Shown piece by piece: positions 25,887 through 34,740 of a stretch of 64,000 nucleotides of DNA. The position numbers and the translations under genes are program-made. Position 1 is the first letter of the stretch. Each line of letters opens with the position of its first letter. Under the pieces are notes generated by a model that was not told the origin of the DNA, made no database searches, and saw only the letters and a list, made by a program, of their open reading frames with translations. The DNA is from Paenibacillus allorhizosphaerae (lineage in GTDB: Bacteria; Bacillota; Bacilli; Paenibacillales; NBRC-103111): NCBI RefSeq assembly GCF_910594985.1, contig NZ_CAJVCE010000001.1:62001-126000 (forward strand). Direction: 5' to 3'.

Positions 25887-26765
25887 TTATTCTTTCAACG
25901 CCCCGATCATGACTCCTTTAACAAAATACTTTTGCAGGAATGGGTATAGGATAAGAATCGGAAGCGTCGCGACCATAATCGTGGCGTACTTGATCGTTTC
26001 GCCGATCGGCATTTTATCCACGCCGGCGGCGTCCGTCGTCATGCTGTCCGTGCTGTTCGTAATGAGTATTTCCCGCAAAATGAGCTGCAGCGGATACAAA
26101 TTGCGATCGCGCAAATAGATCATGGCGTTAAACCAGGAATTCCAATGCGCTACGGCATAAAACAGAACCATAACCGCCATGACCGGTATTGATAAAGGAA
26201 TGATGATCCGCCACAAGATAGTCCACTCGCTCGCGCCGTCCATTTTCGCCGATTCTTCCAGACTGACCGGCACAGCCTGGAACGAAGTTCGCATGATGAT
26301 CAGGTTCCACGTATTGATCGCGCCGGGAATAATCATCGCCCACACCGTATCTACGAGCCCCAGATTGCTGACGAGAAGATAAGTCGGAATCAGCCCGCCC
26401 TGAAAAAACATCGTGACGACGATCATAAACATGACCGCGTTTTTAAAATATACGTTTCTCCGGGAAAGAAAATACGCTCCGAGCGAAGTCATAATGAGAT
26501 TGATGAAGGTACCGGCAACCACATAAAACAACGTATTGCCGTACCCGTTCAAAATGTTCGGATTGGCAAAAACGGCTTTGTACGCATTCAGACTAAAGCC
26601 GTAAGGCTTCCATAACAAGCCGCGATGCTGCGCGAGTAACCCCGGATCGCTTATGGATGATAAGATGACGTACAAGAACGGATACAATGTGACGAAACAA
26701 AGAACGATCATCAATAACACATTCACAACGCTAAATGTTTTTTCGCCTAAAGTCGGTTTATCCAT
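25887..26765 (-). CDS. Carbohydrate ABC transporter permease (LplC/YtcP type)
   Basis: A 292-residue inner-membrane permease with six helices. The EAA coupling motif is clear: LEESAKMDGASEWTILWRIIIPL. The C-terminal FLQKYFVKGVMIGALKE is the family ending. AGGAG precedes the ATG. It lies 18 bp after its LplB-type partner and 73 bp before the AraC regulator. No ATPase gene is present, and such importers in Bacillales usually share an MsmX-type ATPase encoded elsewhere. Substrate unknown, probably an oligosaccharide. Confidence 0.93.
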   Translation of the reverse strand: MDKPTLGEKTFSVVNVLLMIVLCFVTLYPFLYVILSSISDPGLLAQHRGLLWKPYGFSLNAYKAVFANPNILNGYGNTLFYVVAGTFINLIMTSLGAYFLSRRNVYFKNAVMFMIVVTMFFQGGLIPTYLLVSNLGLVDTVWAMIIPGAINTWNLIIMRTSFQAVPVSLEESAKMDGASEWTILWRIIIPLSIPVMAVMVLFYAVAHWNSWFNAMIYLRDRNLYPLQLILREILITNSTDSMTTDAAGVDKMPIGETIKYATIMVATLPILILYPFLQKYFVKGVMIGALKE

Positions 26766-26783
26766 CGTGCTTCTCCTCCCCCG

Positions 26784-27749
26784 TCACCATAGTTTGGTTT
26801 CGCTTACCCGCTTGCTTATGCTGTTGGAGATAATGAGCAGGGAAAAGGCAATGACAGCGTTAAACAATCCTACGGCCGTCGTGTAACTGTAGCTGGCTTC
26901 CAATATCCCTTTGCGGTACACGAACGTAGAGATGACGTCCGCCGTATCGTAGGTCAGCGAATTATACATGAGCAATATTTTCTCGCTGCCAACGGACATC
27001 ATCGATCCCATTTTTAAAATCAACAAAATAATGACCGTGGGCATAATCCCCGGAATAGTAACATGGACCATCTGCTTCCAGCGGCCCGCCCCGTCGACTC
27101 TGGCCGCTTCATACAATGAAGGATCGATCGTGGACAGCGCGGCGAGATATATAATGGAACCCCATCCGACTTGCTGCCAAACGCCGGAGGAAACGTAAAT
27201 AAATCGGAACCATTCCGGCTCGGACAAGTACGACTTGGACGGGATGCCGAGCGTAGACAGCAGTTGGTTCACAACGCCGTCTCTAGCCAGAAAATCGACC
27301 AGCATCCCGACCACGACGACGATCGATATAAAATGCGGCAAATAGGTGATCGTCTGGACGATTCTCTTGAACGCCTGCCGGCGCAATTCGTTGAGCAGCA
27401 GCGCGAGGACGATCGGCGCGGGGAAGCCGAATATCAGTTCGTACACGTTGATCAGTAAGGTGTTGCGGATAATTCTCCAAAAATAATAGCTGTCGAAAAA
27501 CTGGATGAAATGTTCAAATCCGACCCAGGGGCTGCCCCAAATGCCGGAGCCGGGACTGTAATCTTTAAATGCGATTTGCAGACCGTACATCGGACCGTAA
27601 TCGAAAATGACATAATAAACGATGACCGGCAGCACCATCAAGTACAAAAGCTTATTGCGCCTTAAATCGCGGCCTATCGTTACCCATAAACTTTGCGCGG
27701 AACCGGCCGGTTTCGCGGGTGTCCTTGCGGCGGTTTTGGTTGTGTTCAA
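26784..27749 (-). CDS. Carbohydrate ABC transporter permease (LplB type)
   Basis: A 321-residue permease with six membrane helices. A long basic N-terminal tail is followed by LLYLMVLPVIVYYVIFDYGPMYGLQIAFKDY, the standard LplB opening. The EAA motif reads YEAARVDGAGRWKQMVHVTIPG. A TTG start with GGAGGGA upstream is used. It follows the solute-binding gene by 95 bp that contain a strong hairpin, so permease expression is probably lower than that of the binding protein. Confidence 0.93.
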   Translation of the reverse strand: MNTTKTAARTPAKPAGSAQSLWVTIGRDLRRNKLLYLMVLPVIVYYVIFDYGPMYGLQIAFKDYSPGSGIWGSPWVGFEHFIQFFDSYYFWRIIRNTLLINVYELIFGFPAPIVLALLLNELRRQAFKRIVQTITYLPHFISIVVVVGMLVDFLARDGVVNQLLSTLGIPSKSYLSEPEWFRFIYVSSGVWQQVGWGSIIYLAALSTIDPSLYEAARVDGAGRWKQMVHVTIPGIMPTVIILLILKMGSMMSVGSEKILLMYNSLTYDTADVISTFVYRKGILEASYSYTTAVGLFNAVIAFSLLIISNSISKRVSETKLW

Positions 27750-27779
27750 ACGGCGATCCCTCCATCGCTTTGAAATGGA

Positions 27780-27808
27780 TCAGGGAGATGAACGGATCAT
27801 CTCCCTGA
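27780..27808 (-). promoter_or_regulatory. Intercistronic hairpin between SBP and permease genes
   Basis: A perfect 12-bp stem (TCAGGGAGATGA at 27780-27791 with its complement at 27797-27808, 5-nt loop) lies between co-directional genes of one importer. No T run follows on the minus strand. It may stabilise the upstream mRNA or partly stop transcription. Confidence 0.6.
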
Positions 27809-27844
27809 AATGTGGAGTCTCCCTGACAATCGTTTGTCAACGCA

Positions 27845-29452
27845 TTATCGTTTGTTGTAGCGTTCCAGAGCGGCTTGTTGAATTTTTATCGCTTCCTGGA
27901 TTCCCATGCCTTCGATCGTCTTGACATACTTATCGAAGTTATCGAGCGGCTCTGCCCCCATAATAAACTTGTTGAACATTTCGTCTTTGAACGTGTTCAC
28001 GTCGTTCATGATCGAAGCGAACTTACTGCTCTCGCTCGCGGTCGGCGTAACTTGAGGAAGCTTCCTTTCGTTGGTCGGCTCCGACCAGATCCGGATCGAA
28101 TCCTTCTGCTCGGGCAGAGCGGCATATTGCTCCATATATCGCTTGTCTTGCACGAAAGGACCGTTGAAGTTGGCGCGCACATGGCGGGCCATCGCATACG
28201 CCATGGACGTATCTTTCGGGTTCATGATGCTGTCCAAGTAAACCGGGTATCCGTTTTCCATTTTGTAAGAGGTGCCTTCAACGCCGAAATTAAACATCAT
28301 CTTGCCTTCATCGCTATAGGCGTAGTCCAGCCATTTGGCCGTTGCTTCCGGATTGGTGTTGGATGTAGTAATCGCAGCGGCGATCCCGCCGGAGAAGTTG
28401 TACGACTTCGCGCTCCACATCTTTTTGTCGCCCTGTTTGACTACAGGGAACGGAGCGGCCACAAGCTTGAAGCCGGGTATTTTATTATTCACGAGCGAAG
28501 TATAATTCCCGATGCCGGAGCCTGTGCTCATAACGGTGGCGAACAGCTGATTTCCCGTCACCTTGGCGTCCTTGAGCTTGCTATCCGTAACGGCGAAGTC
28601 CGGATCGAGCAGTCCTTCCTTGTACCATCCGTTCATCAGCATGAGAAATTGCTTGTACTCCGGCTGTGTCGGTCCGAAGCTCACTTTTCCGTTCACTTGA
28701 TAAAAATCGTAATTCACGCCGAACGATCCGAGAAACGGAATCGCTCCCCCCATATCGCCTTTGCCGATCAGAAGCGGAATTTCATCCGGTTTGCCGTTCC
28801 CGTTAAGGTCGCTCTTCTTGATCGCCGTCAGCACGGTATGCCAATCGTCAAGCGTTTCCGGCATTTTCATGTTCAGTTTATCAAGCCAGTCTTTACGGAG
28901 AGCGATCCCGTTGCTGACCAGCAAATAATCGTCGCCGCGCAGGAACGGGAATCCGTAAATACTGCCTTCGTCGGTGACGATCTGCTTTTTCCAATCCGGG
29001 TTCGAATCCAGTATTTTCTTTAAATTCGGCGCATTCTTAGCGATTATATCGTTGAGTTTAATGATCTTTCCGTCTTTGATCGCTTTCTCCGGACCGCCCG
29101 GATACCCCGTCCAGCCATATTCGATAACATCCGGCAGCTTGTTCCCGGTAATCATCAGATTGAATTGATCCTTCTCCTGCCCTACCGGCGGATGCTGGAA
29201 CTGTACATTCGTTCCGGTTCGTTTCTGCAGCTCCTGATAAACCGTCATTTCCCCAAAGCTTTTCAGCGTAGCCGCAACATTACTGGCGAGGCCCACCCAA
29301 TACGTAAGCGTTTGCAATTTCGGGGGCTCTCCGGTTTGCTGCTTATCTGTCGTCTGTTTCCCCGTACTCGAATTGCACCCTGTAATGATCGAGACCGACA
29401 GCAGCGCCGTCGTCCCTGCGGCTAACCATCGTTTCCGCTTTTCATGGTTCAT
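27845..29452 (-). CDS. Extracellular solute-binding lipoprotein (LipO type)
   Basis: A 535-residue sugar-binding lipoprotein. The signal peptide (basic MNHEKRKRW, hydrophobic core) ends in the lipobox IITGC, followed by a Ser/Thr/Gln-rich linker. The body has the patterns common to the large LipO/YtcQ-type binding proteins, such as LPDVIEYGWTGYPGG and TTSNTNPEATAKWLDYAYSDEGKMMFNFGVEGTSY. AAAGGAGG precedes the ATG. It is the first gene of the SBP-LplB-LplC-AraC unit. The ligand is unknown; binding proteins of this size usually take oligosaccharides. Confidence 0.93.
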   Translation of the reverse strand: MNHEKRKRWLAAGTTALLSVSIITGCNSSTGKQTTDKQQTGEPPKLQTLTYWVGLASNVAATLKSFGEMTVYQELQKRTGTNVQFQHPPVGQEKDQFNLMITGNKLPDVIEYGWTGYPGGPEKAIKDGKIIKLNDIIAKNAPNLKKILDSNPDWKKQIVTDEGSIYGFPFLRGDDYLLVSNGIALRKDWLDKLNMKMPETLDDWHTVLTAIKKSDLNGNGKPDEIPLLIGKGDMGGAIPFLGSFGVNYDFYQVNGKVSFGPTQPEYKQFLMLMNGWYKEGLLDPDFAVTDSKLKDAKVTGNQLFATVMSTGSGIGNYTSLVNNKIPGFKLVAAPFPVVKQGDKKMWSAKSYNFSGGIAAAITTSNTNPEATAKWLDYAYSDEGKMMFNFGVEGTSYKMENGYPVYLDSIMNPKDTSMAYAMARHVRANFNGPFVQDKRYMEQYAALPEQKDSIRIWSEPTNERKLPQVTPTASESSKFASIMNDVNTFKDEMFNKFIMGAEPLDNFDKYVKTIEGMGIQEAIKIQQAALERYNKR

Positions 29453-29876
29453 ACCCCTTTTTTCCTCCTTTAAATGAAACTCTGCTTAGCGAAATGCCCG
29501 GCTCCGGCGAAACGATTCAGAACGGCCGGAGCGAAGCTGCTTAGCTTGTTGGTGAAAGTGTGGCATATTAGAGGGAGCGCGGGTCGATTTCGCTACTTTC
29601 TATTTAACACAAGTTGTAGCGCGAGCGAAATAATTCGATTTTAACTTCATAAGCCGTGGTTAACTTTTGCCGTAATCCGTTTTTAAGATGGGCTATCCGA
29701 AATTAAGATATCACCTGACAGCCCGGGCGATGCCCTGATTTTTAAGATCAACCGTCTGGAAATCGCCGGTACGGATGTTTCACAAAAAGACCTCCCCCAG
29801 ATCGATTCTGGAAGAGGTCCTTGAATAGCCGCGTCTGCACAAAGATTTCCCTTTCTACAGAAAATGGGTGCCCCCT
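29453..29876. other. Intergenic region upstream of the importer unit
   Basis: The region holds the gltX terminator (29784-29819) and, towards 29452, the presumed promoter of the importer unit. No hexamer pair at good spacing was found. No gene seen. Confidence 0.4.
29784..29819 (-). terminator. Terminator of the glutamyl-tRNA synthetase gene
   Basis: On the minus strand GACCTC and GAGGTC, with an inner CCAGA/TCTGG pairing, form a long hairpin followed by five T. Confidence 0.85.
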
Positions 29877-31550
29877 TCAAATCGTCATTGCGGCGAATGA
29901 TTTCAGTCGGCCACGAACCCGGTCTTCCCCCATCACCAGCATAATTTCATACAAATCCGGTGTATGGGTCCTGCCGGTCAAAGCGATTCTAAGGAGCATC
30001 GCGACATCCCCCACATGTCCTTTGTATCGGGATGGATTGTTCTTATAGCTCTTGGCATTACTCGCGAATCCGTGGTTCTCCGCTACCGTTCTCAGTTTGG
30101 CGAACCAGGCGTCTTTGTCATCGTCGACACAGAATACAGCTTCGTAGCGCTCGAGAATTAGATTGGCTTCTTCAGCATTCCAGGTTGCAAGCAGCGTTTC
30201 CCATGCAACGCGCATCACTCGGGCATAGCTATCGTCAAAAAAGTAATCGATCATCGATGGGACATCCGACCATTTTGCCAAATCTTTCCTTGGCTTATCC
30301 GAATTCCTGCCTATGTTGAAAATTTGCATGGAATAATCGGGATGCGTGATGAGTCGCACGTGCAGCTCGCGATCATATCGTTCAGCCCAATGGCAGGCCT
30401 GCCTGTAGACTTCCTGCGAAGAAAGTCCGGCAATCGTATTTTTCGCAATATCATTCAGCTTATTAAAATCGAATAAGGCCCCGCTCGCATTCATTTTGTT
30501 CATGTCGATCGTATAGCCGGTATACGACGCCGCTCGATTGCTCATTCTCCACTCTTCATAATTCGAATTGATGAGCGTCATGAAATATTCCGATATCGCC
30601 AGTCCCGGATACCCCTGCTCCCGGTAAAACCGTACCGCTGCATCCGGATCTTTACGCTTGCTGAATTTGCGTTTCGTGCTGCCTTCCATTTTCATAATCG
30701 GAGCCAAATGCCCATATTCCGGCGGAGTGAAACCAAGAACATCAAACAGCTGCAAGTGGATTGGGACGGACGCGATCCATTCATCTCCACGAATCACGTG
30801 AGTCGTACCCATCAGGCAATCGTCTACCGCATGGGCAAAATGATAAGTCGGAATGCCGTCGGATTTCATGATGACAACGTCCTGATCATTCTCAGGCAGT
30901 TCAATTTCGCCTTTAATGAGATCCCGATATGTGATTCTTCGATCAGCCGAACCCGGAGATTTTAACCGAATAACATATGGTTTTCCTTTGTCCAGCTCTT
31001 GCTTGATTTGCGGAAGCGTAAACGATCGGTGTACAGCCCATTTTCCGTAATAACCGGTCGTTGCGTTGACGGATCGTTGCGCTTCTCTGATGGTATGCAA
31101 TTCATTCTCGTCGCAGAAACACGGATAAGCAAGGCCTTGTTTGAGCAAATGTTTAATGAATACGTTATAAATCGCAGTTCTGGAACTTTGATTGTACGGT
31201 CCGTAAGCGCCCGTTTCGGCACCTATGCCGATCATGCCTTCATCTATGCGAAGGCCAACATATTCCAAGGATCGCAAAATTTCTTCGACGCTGCCTGCTA
31301 CTTCGCGTTTTTTGTCCGTATCTTCAATCCGTACATAAAATATGCCTTCAGACTGATGCGCCATTCTTTCCGAAATAAATGTCGCATACAACCCGCCAAT
31401 CGTAAGTAACCCGGTAGGACTCGGAGCGAACCTTGTAACTTTTGCAGATGCGGTCCTCTTTCTTTGCGGGAACCTGCGAAAAATATCCTCGGGGGGAAGC
31501 TCTACTTCGGGAAATAGTAAGTTTGCAACAAATTCAGTATCGGTTCTCAT
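29877..31550 (-). CDS. gltX: Glutamate--tRNA ligase, clostridial-type paralogue
   Basis: A 557-residue class I aminoacyl-tRNA synthetase that charges tRNA with glutamate. It has the N-terminal extension and spacing of the long clostridial form (LLFPEVELPPEDIFRRFP, then KVTRFAPSPTGLLTIGG). The HIGH signature reads TIGG, so the first His is Thr. The KMSKS loop is KRKFSKRKD. IRIEDTDKKRE-like residues (RIEDTDKKRE) for Glu binding are present. The gene is preceded by a T-box leader and followed by a strong terminator, so it is a single-gene unit. The usual Bacillales gltX sits elsewhere with cysE/cysS, so this is probably a second, starvation-controlled or acquired copy. That last point is inference. 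Confidence 0.9.
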   Translation of the reverse strand: MRTDTEFVANLLFPEVELPPEDIFRRFPQRKRTASAKVTRFAPSPTGLLTIGGLYATFISERMAHQSEGIFYVRIEDTDKKREVAGSVEEILRSLEYVGLRIDEGMIGIGAETGAYGPYNQSSRTAIYNVFIKHLLKQGLAYPCFCDENELHTIREAQRSVNATTGYYGKWAVHRSFTLPQIKQELDKGKPYVIRLKSPGSADRRITYRDLIKGEIELPENDQDVVIMKSDGIPTYHFAHAVDDCLMGTTHVIRGDEWIASVPIHLQLFDVLGFTPPEYGHLAPIMKMEGSTKRKFSKRKDPDAAVRFYREQGYPGLAISEYFMTLINSNYEEWRMSNRAASYTGYTIDMNKMNASGALFDFNKLNDIAKNTIAGLSSQEVYRQACHWAERYDRELHVRLITHPDYSMQIFNIGRNSDKPRKDLAKWSDVPSMIDYFFDDSYARVMRVAWETLLATWNAEEANLILERYEAVFCVDDDKDAWFAKLRTVAENHGFASNAKSYKNNPSRYKGHVGDVAMLLRIALTGRTHTPDLYEIMLVMGEDRVRGRLKSFAAMTI

Positions 31551-31571
31551 CCTGCATCATCCTTTCGGGTA

Positions 31572-31850
31572 TTATGAAACTCAAAAAGCCTCCCGTCCTC
31601 TTCACAAGGACGAAAGGCTCTGCTTCCGCGGTACCACCTGGTTTGGTTATTCAACCCACTTCATCACGTCAAACTTCTAACGCTGCTTCTGTAACGGGAA
31701 GACCCGCCGGGCGTACTCCTTCTTTCGGCCCGTTGCTCCAAGGCTTCTTTCATTAAGCTCGGATACCCATTTCCCAGCATCATGGGCTCTCTGTAATCCA
31801 AGTACTTAATTACTGTTCCTCTTCAACGCAGTATCCAATATTCAATAGTA
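31572..31850 (-). promoter_or_regulatory. T-box riboswitch leader of gltX
   Basis: On the minus strand the invariant T-box sequence is present as AGGTGGTACCGCGG (31639-31626), complementary to the 3' end of uncharged tRNA. Stem-I-like words, GAGGAACAGTAA and GATGCTGGGAA, lie upstream. Downstream is a terminator stem (AGCCT-TCGTCCT with AGGACG-GAGGCT, 31583-31620) followed by TTTTT. Binding of uncharged tRNA-Glu should favour the antiterminator. GAA triplets occur near the expected specifier position (within AATGAAAGAAGC), but which one is the specifier cannot be fixed by eye. Confidence 0.9.
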
Positions 31851-31862
31851 AATTATTGAAAC

Positions 31863-31889
31863 ATTATCATATTGGAGAAACGGAGTCAA
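31863..31889 (-). promoter_or_regulatory. Promoter of the T-box / gltX unit
   Basis: On the minus strand TTGACT (31889-31884) and GATAAT (31868-31863) lie 15 bp apart, slightly short. Transcription would start about 10 bp later, at the 5' edge of the T-box leader. Confidence 0.45.
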
Positions 31890-32007
31890 GGGGCTGATCC
31901 CTAATGATAAATCATCATTTTGGCGCCTCCCTCGTTTCCTCCTAATTCATCATATTTTATGAATACGAGATCGGCCACATGATAATTATGGAAACGCTAC
32001 TCGCGGC

Positions 32008-34272
32008 TCAGAAGATCATGCCGTAGTCGCGCATCCTTTGCTTTAACTGGTTCACTTCCAACTCCAGTTGTTCCAGATTGGAACCGCTTGTATCGGGAAC
32101 GGCAGGCAGTTTGCCTATGCTGCCGAAGGCCAGATAGCCCGGGGCGGCGAAAGCAACGGGACTCGAAGTCGCGGCTGCCGTCAAGTTCGCGTTCAACCGC
32201 AGCTGATTGCCCGAGATCCGCACGATCCGCCGAAGCTGATTGCCCTGCTCGATGCGGATCCACTGCTCCGGCTGCAGTTGGGATACGTCGTTCACAACAA
32301 GGTATGGCGTGCCGCTGGTACCCGTCCCAGTCACGCTGGTCAGCGTTCCAGCGCTCCCTGTCGACGTGACTTTGAAGCCGGCCGGGGTTTTGCCGGCATC
32401 GACGCTCAGTCCCGTGACGAGCACGATCTCGCCTTGTATATACGTACCGGAAGTCGGCGGGAACGTCGTGACGGTTTTGGCCGGCGGAGCGTCCATCTGG
32501 ACCGACGGGCTTACGCTAAACCAGAGGCCGCCTTGCTTCGTGGTGATCAAGTTGTTTTTTACCGAAACGTTCGTGAATGTGCCGTCGAAATCGTTGACCC
32601 GGATCGAGAACAACCCCTTCGCCTCATCGTATGTATCGGAGATGTAATTACCGGAGATGTCCGCCCCGTTCACCGTTGACCGCAGCAGAATTCCCGCTCG
32701 GTACAGCTCTGAGGTTGCTGGATAATGGCCCGCATTGACGATCATGTTGCCGCTAATCTTGATATTCGTCGACACCCCTACCTTAGCGGTGCTGCCAACC
32801 CGTATTCCGGTCACCGGCGCATTGCGGATGAGGTTGTCGCTGATGACGACATTCGTATAATTACAATTCCGGTACAAGCTGATGCCGTATGCCCCTTCGT
32901 TTAATGACGAGCGGCGGGTGAACTCCTCTTCGAAAACGATCGTATTACCGGTAATCGTAATATTTTCGTGGGGGCCTACGTCTTCCGAGCTGCCAGCGGT
33001 CGAGATGCCGGTCGTAAGCGTACGCAGGTGCACGGTATTGATCAGATGGATCGTATTGTTCGAGATCACAACATTTTTAATTCCATGCTGCAGTCGGGGA
33101 CCGAACTGGATGCCTTGGTTTGCGTTGCTGATCGTATTGTTCGTGACCGTCATATCGCAATGCTCGCCGCTGGATTCGCTCGATTGCAGATTGATGCCTG
33201 TATAATAGCCGTCGCTGATATTATTGGAGATGACGCTTGTGCCTGCATGCGTTTCAATCGCGCCTCTCGCCTTTTGACTCGGGTCGGAATAAAACAGGCA
33301 ATTCGATACGGTGTGGCTTCGCCCGTTCAGGTAGATAGCCGAGTTGTCGTAATCGGGATCGCCTTTTGCCCGGACAAAATTAAAGCGGCAGTTTGTGATG
33401 ATGGCGTTCTTTGCTGTAATTTTGTTTAGTGTGATGGTGTTTTTGCCGCAGGTGGGGTCGAACGTAACGTTATCGATGACGATGTTCTCATAATTGTACA
33501 GGGCGATTGCGAACTGCCAATAATACGAGTCCGTCCTCGAGGAATCGATGTTGCAAGTCAGATTGTTTTGCGGGTTCTGGTCGACGCGCAAATGGGAGAT
33601 GCGGACGTCGCGGAGAGGCGTCGAGGAGTTGGCGCCGAAGATCATGCCGTAGTCTCCGGCGTTGTCTTTCACTTTGATCACAGTGCTGGTGCCTTCTCCC
33701 AGCAAATTGACGTTGTTGCGCAAAAAGAGCCGGTTCTGACCGGAAGGCGATACGATGTACGTCCCATTCGGAATGAATACGGTTCCGCCGCCTCTGGCCG
33801 AAGCGGCATCAAGGGTCCGCTGGATTGCGGCCATATCGTCCGTAACGCCGTCGCCCTTCGCGCCGAACCACTTCACATTCAGGTATGGCGTCTCCAACAG
33901 ACGCTTAAACCGCGCTCCACCCGTCGAAACGACAATGAGGCCGATATTATCGGTCGAGGTTGTATCTGCCGGATCGTAGACGTAGTGACCTTCTTGCCCT
34001 GCGTTCGTCACCAAATAGGCACTGTCTGCATTCAGATCGGTCAACGCCCGTAGTTCCTCGATCGTCGTGGAGACGACGCAGGCGAGGTCCGCGACATTCA
34101 ACGGCTTTTTTTTCCCGTCCTTGCCGTATACCGAATCCGTCACGGATGTATCGTCCTTGCCGTTTGTAACGTTCACCATCGTGCCGAACATAACCGCCGC
34201 CGCCCCGGCAGCCCCCATCGACTTCAGCAGCTTCCTCCGGCTTATCATCCCGTTGCCCATCTGTTCACTCAT
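32008..34272 (-). CDS. Tat-exported right-handed beta-helix protein (pectate_lyase_3 type)
   Basis: A 754-residue exported protein. The N-terminus has a twin-arginine signal (SRRKLLK, then GAAGAAAVMFG). It is followed by the pectate-lyase-3/GH28-related opening (LNVKWFGAKGDGVTDDMAAIQRTLD) and many parallel-beta-helix turns with repeated N-x-I and ISNN-type patterns (about residues 150-620). A C-terminal strand-rich module and a short coiled coil (LEQLELEVNQLKQRM) end it. The start at 34272 has GAGGAGG 8 nt upstream; the reading from 34335 adds 21 residues before the signal and is rejected. Such proteins bind or cut polysaccharides outside the cell. Lyase or hydrolase activity cannot be assigned from visible residues. 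Confidence 0.85.
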   Translation of the reverse strand: MSEQMGNGMISRRKLLKSMGAAGAAAVMFGTMVNVTNGKDDTSVTDSVYGKDGKKKPLNVADLACVVSTTIEELRALTDLNADSAYLVTNAGQEGHYVYDPADTTSTDNIGLIVVSTGGARFKRLLETPYLNVKWFGAKGDGVTDDMAAIQRTLDAASARGGGTVFIPNGTYIVSPSGQNRLFLRNNVNLLGEGTSTVIKVKDNAGDYGMIFGANSSTPLRDVRISHLRVDQNPQNNLTCNIDSSRTDSYYWQFAIALYNYENIVIDNVTFDPTCGKNTITLNKITAKNAIITNCRFNFVRAKGDPDYDNSAIYLNGRSHTVSNCLFYSDPSQKARGAIETHAGTSVISNNISDGYYTGINLQSSESSGEHCDMTVTNNTISNANQGIQFGPRLQHGIKNVVISNNTIHLINTVHLRTLTTGISTAGSSEDVGPHENITITGNTIVFEEEFTRRSSLNEGAYGISLYRNCNYTNVVISDNLIRNAPVTGIRVGSTAKVGVSTNIKISGNMIVNAGHYPATSELYRAGILLRSTVNGADISGNYISDTYDEAKGLFSIRVNDFDGTFTNVSVKNNLITTKQGGLWFSVSPSVQMDAPPAKTVTTFPPTSGTYIQGEIVLVTGLSVDAGKTPAGFKVTSTGSAGTLTSVTGTGTSGTPYLVVNDVSQLQPEQWIRIEQGNQLRRIVRISGNQLRLNANLTAAATSSPVAFAAPGYLAFGSIGKLPAVPDTSGSNLEQLELEVNQLKQRMRDYGMIF

Positions 34273-34740
34273 TACCTGCCCTCCTCGATTATGATTCGTA
34301 AGCGGGCTGCTGTAATTGGCGAGAAGCGTATCCATTCCGCTTTCTTACCGCTATCATATCGTGGAGCACAGGAGAAAGCTTTGTAGAATTCATCGCTCTT
34401 TTTGCATTGATCTTTGCACATTGATTCGGTAATTTTGCACAGTCGGACCGGCAGCCCGCTACTCATTATTTAATAACCTCTTGAATCGGTTCGTTTATTA
34501 GAAAGATAAGAATCGTCAATAAAGGATCGATTATACACTTGATTAATATTTAATCATATTAATCATAATTTCTTCAGGATCAGCAATTTCAAAAGCTTTG
34601 CTGGCGCCATCGATATCGACAATCATCTGGCTTTACTCCTCAAGTCATTCGCTTACTCCGGACGAATAACTATAGGTAACTCCATCAAAATGTATACCTA
34701 TGGTCACAATGCCAATCGTGTCCGGAAAGGCGCCGAACGA
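34273..34740. other. Intergenic region between beta-helix and sulfatase genes
   Basis: The region contains a 27-codon ORF with a good ribosome site (34543-34626, minus) and an inverted repeat ATAGGTA (34672-34678) / TACCTAT (34695-34701) just after the sulfatase stop. No other gene or clear promoter is seen. Confidence 0.4.
34543..34626 (-). CDS. Very short ORF (27 aa), possible leader peptide or gene remnant
   Basis: The ORF begins MIVDIDGASKAF and ends MIKY. GAGGAG lies about 10 nt before its ATG, which is why it is listed. The composition looks coding (acidic, amphipathic), but no family is recognised. It may be the trimmed front end of a lost gene. It follows the frameshifted sulfatase on the same strand. 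Confidence 0.25.
   Translation of the reverse strand: MIVDIDGASKAFEIADPEEIMINMIKY

Larger units (their letters stand above)
31551..32007. other. Region between gltX and the beta-helix gene
   Basis: Most of this stretch is the T-box leader and its promoter. From 31890 to 32007 nothing further is recognised, and no clear terminator for the beta-helix gene is visible. Confidence 0.5.

Noticed and set aside
27875-29023. A 382-codon plus-strand ORF
   Set aside because: It lies wholly antisense to the solute-binding lipoprotein gene, has no ribosome site and its product has no family features. It is a codon-usage shadow.
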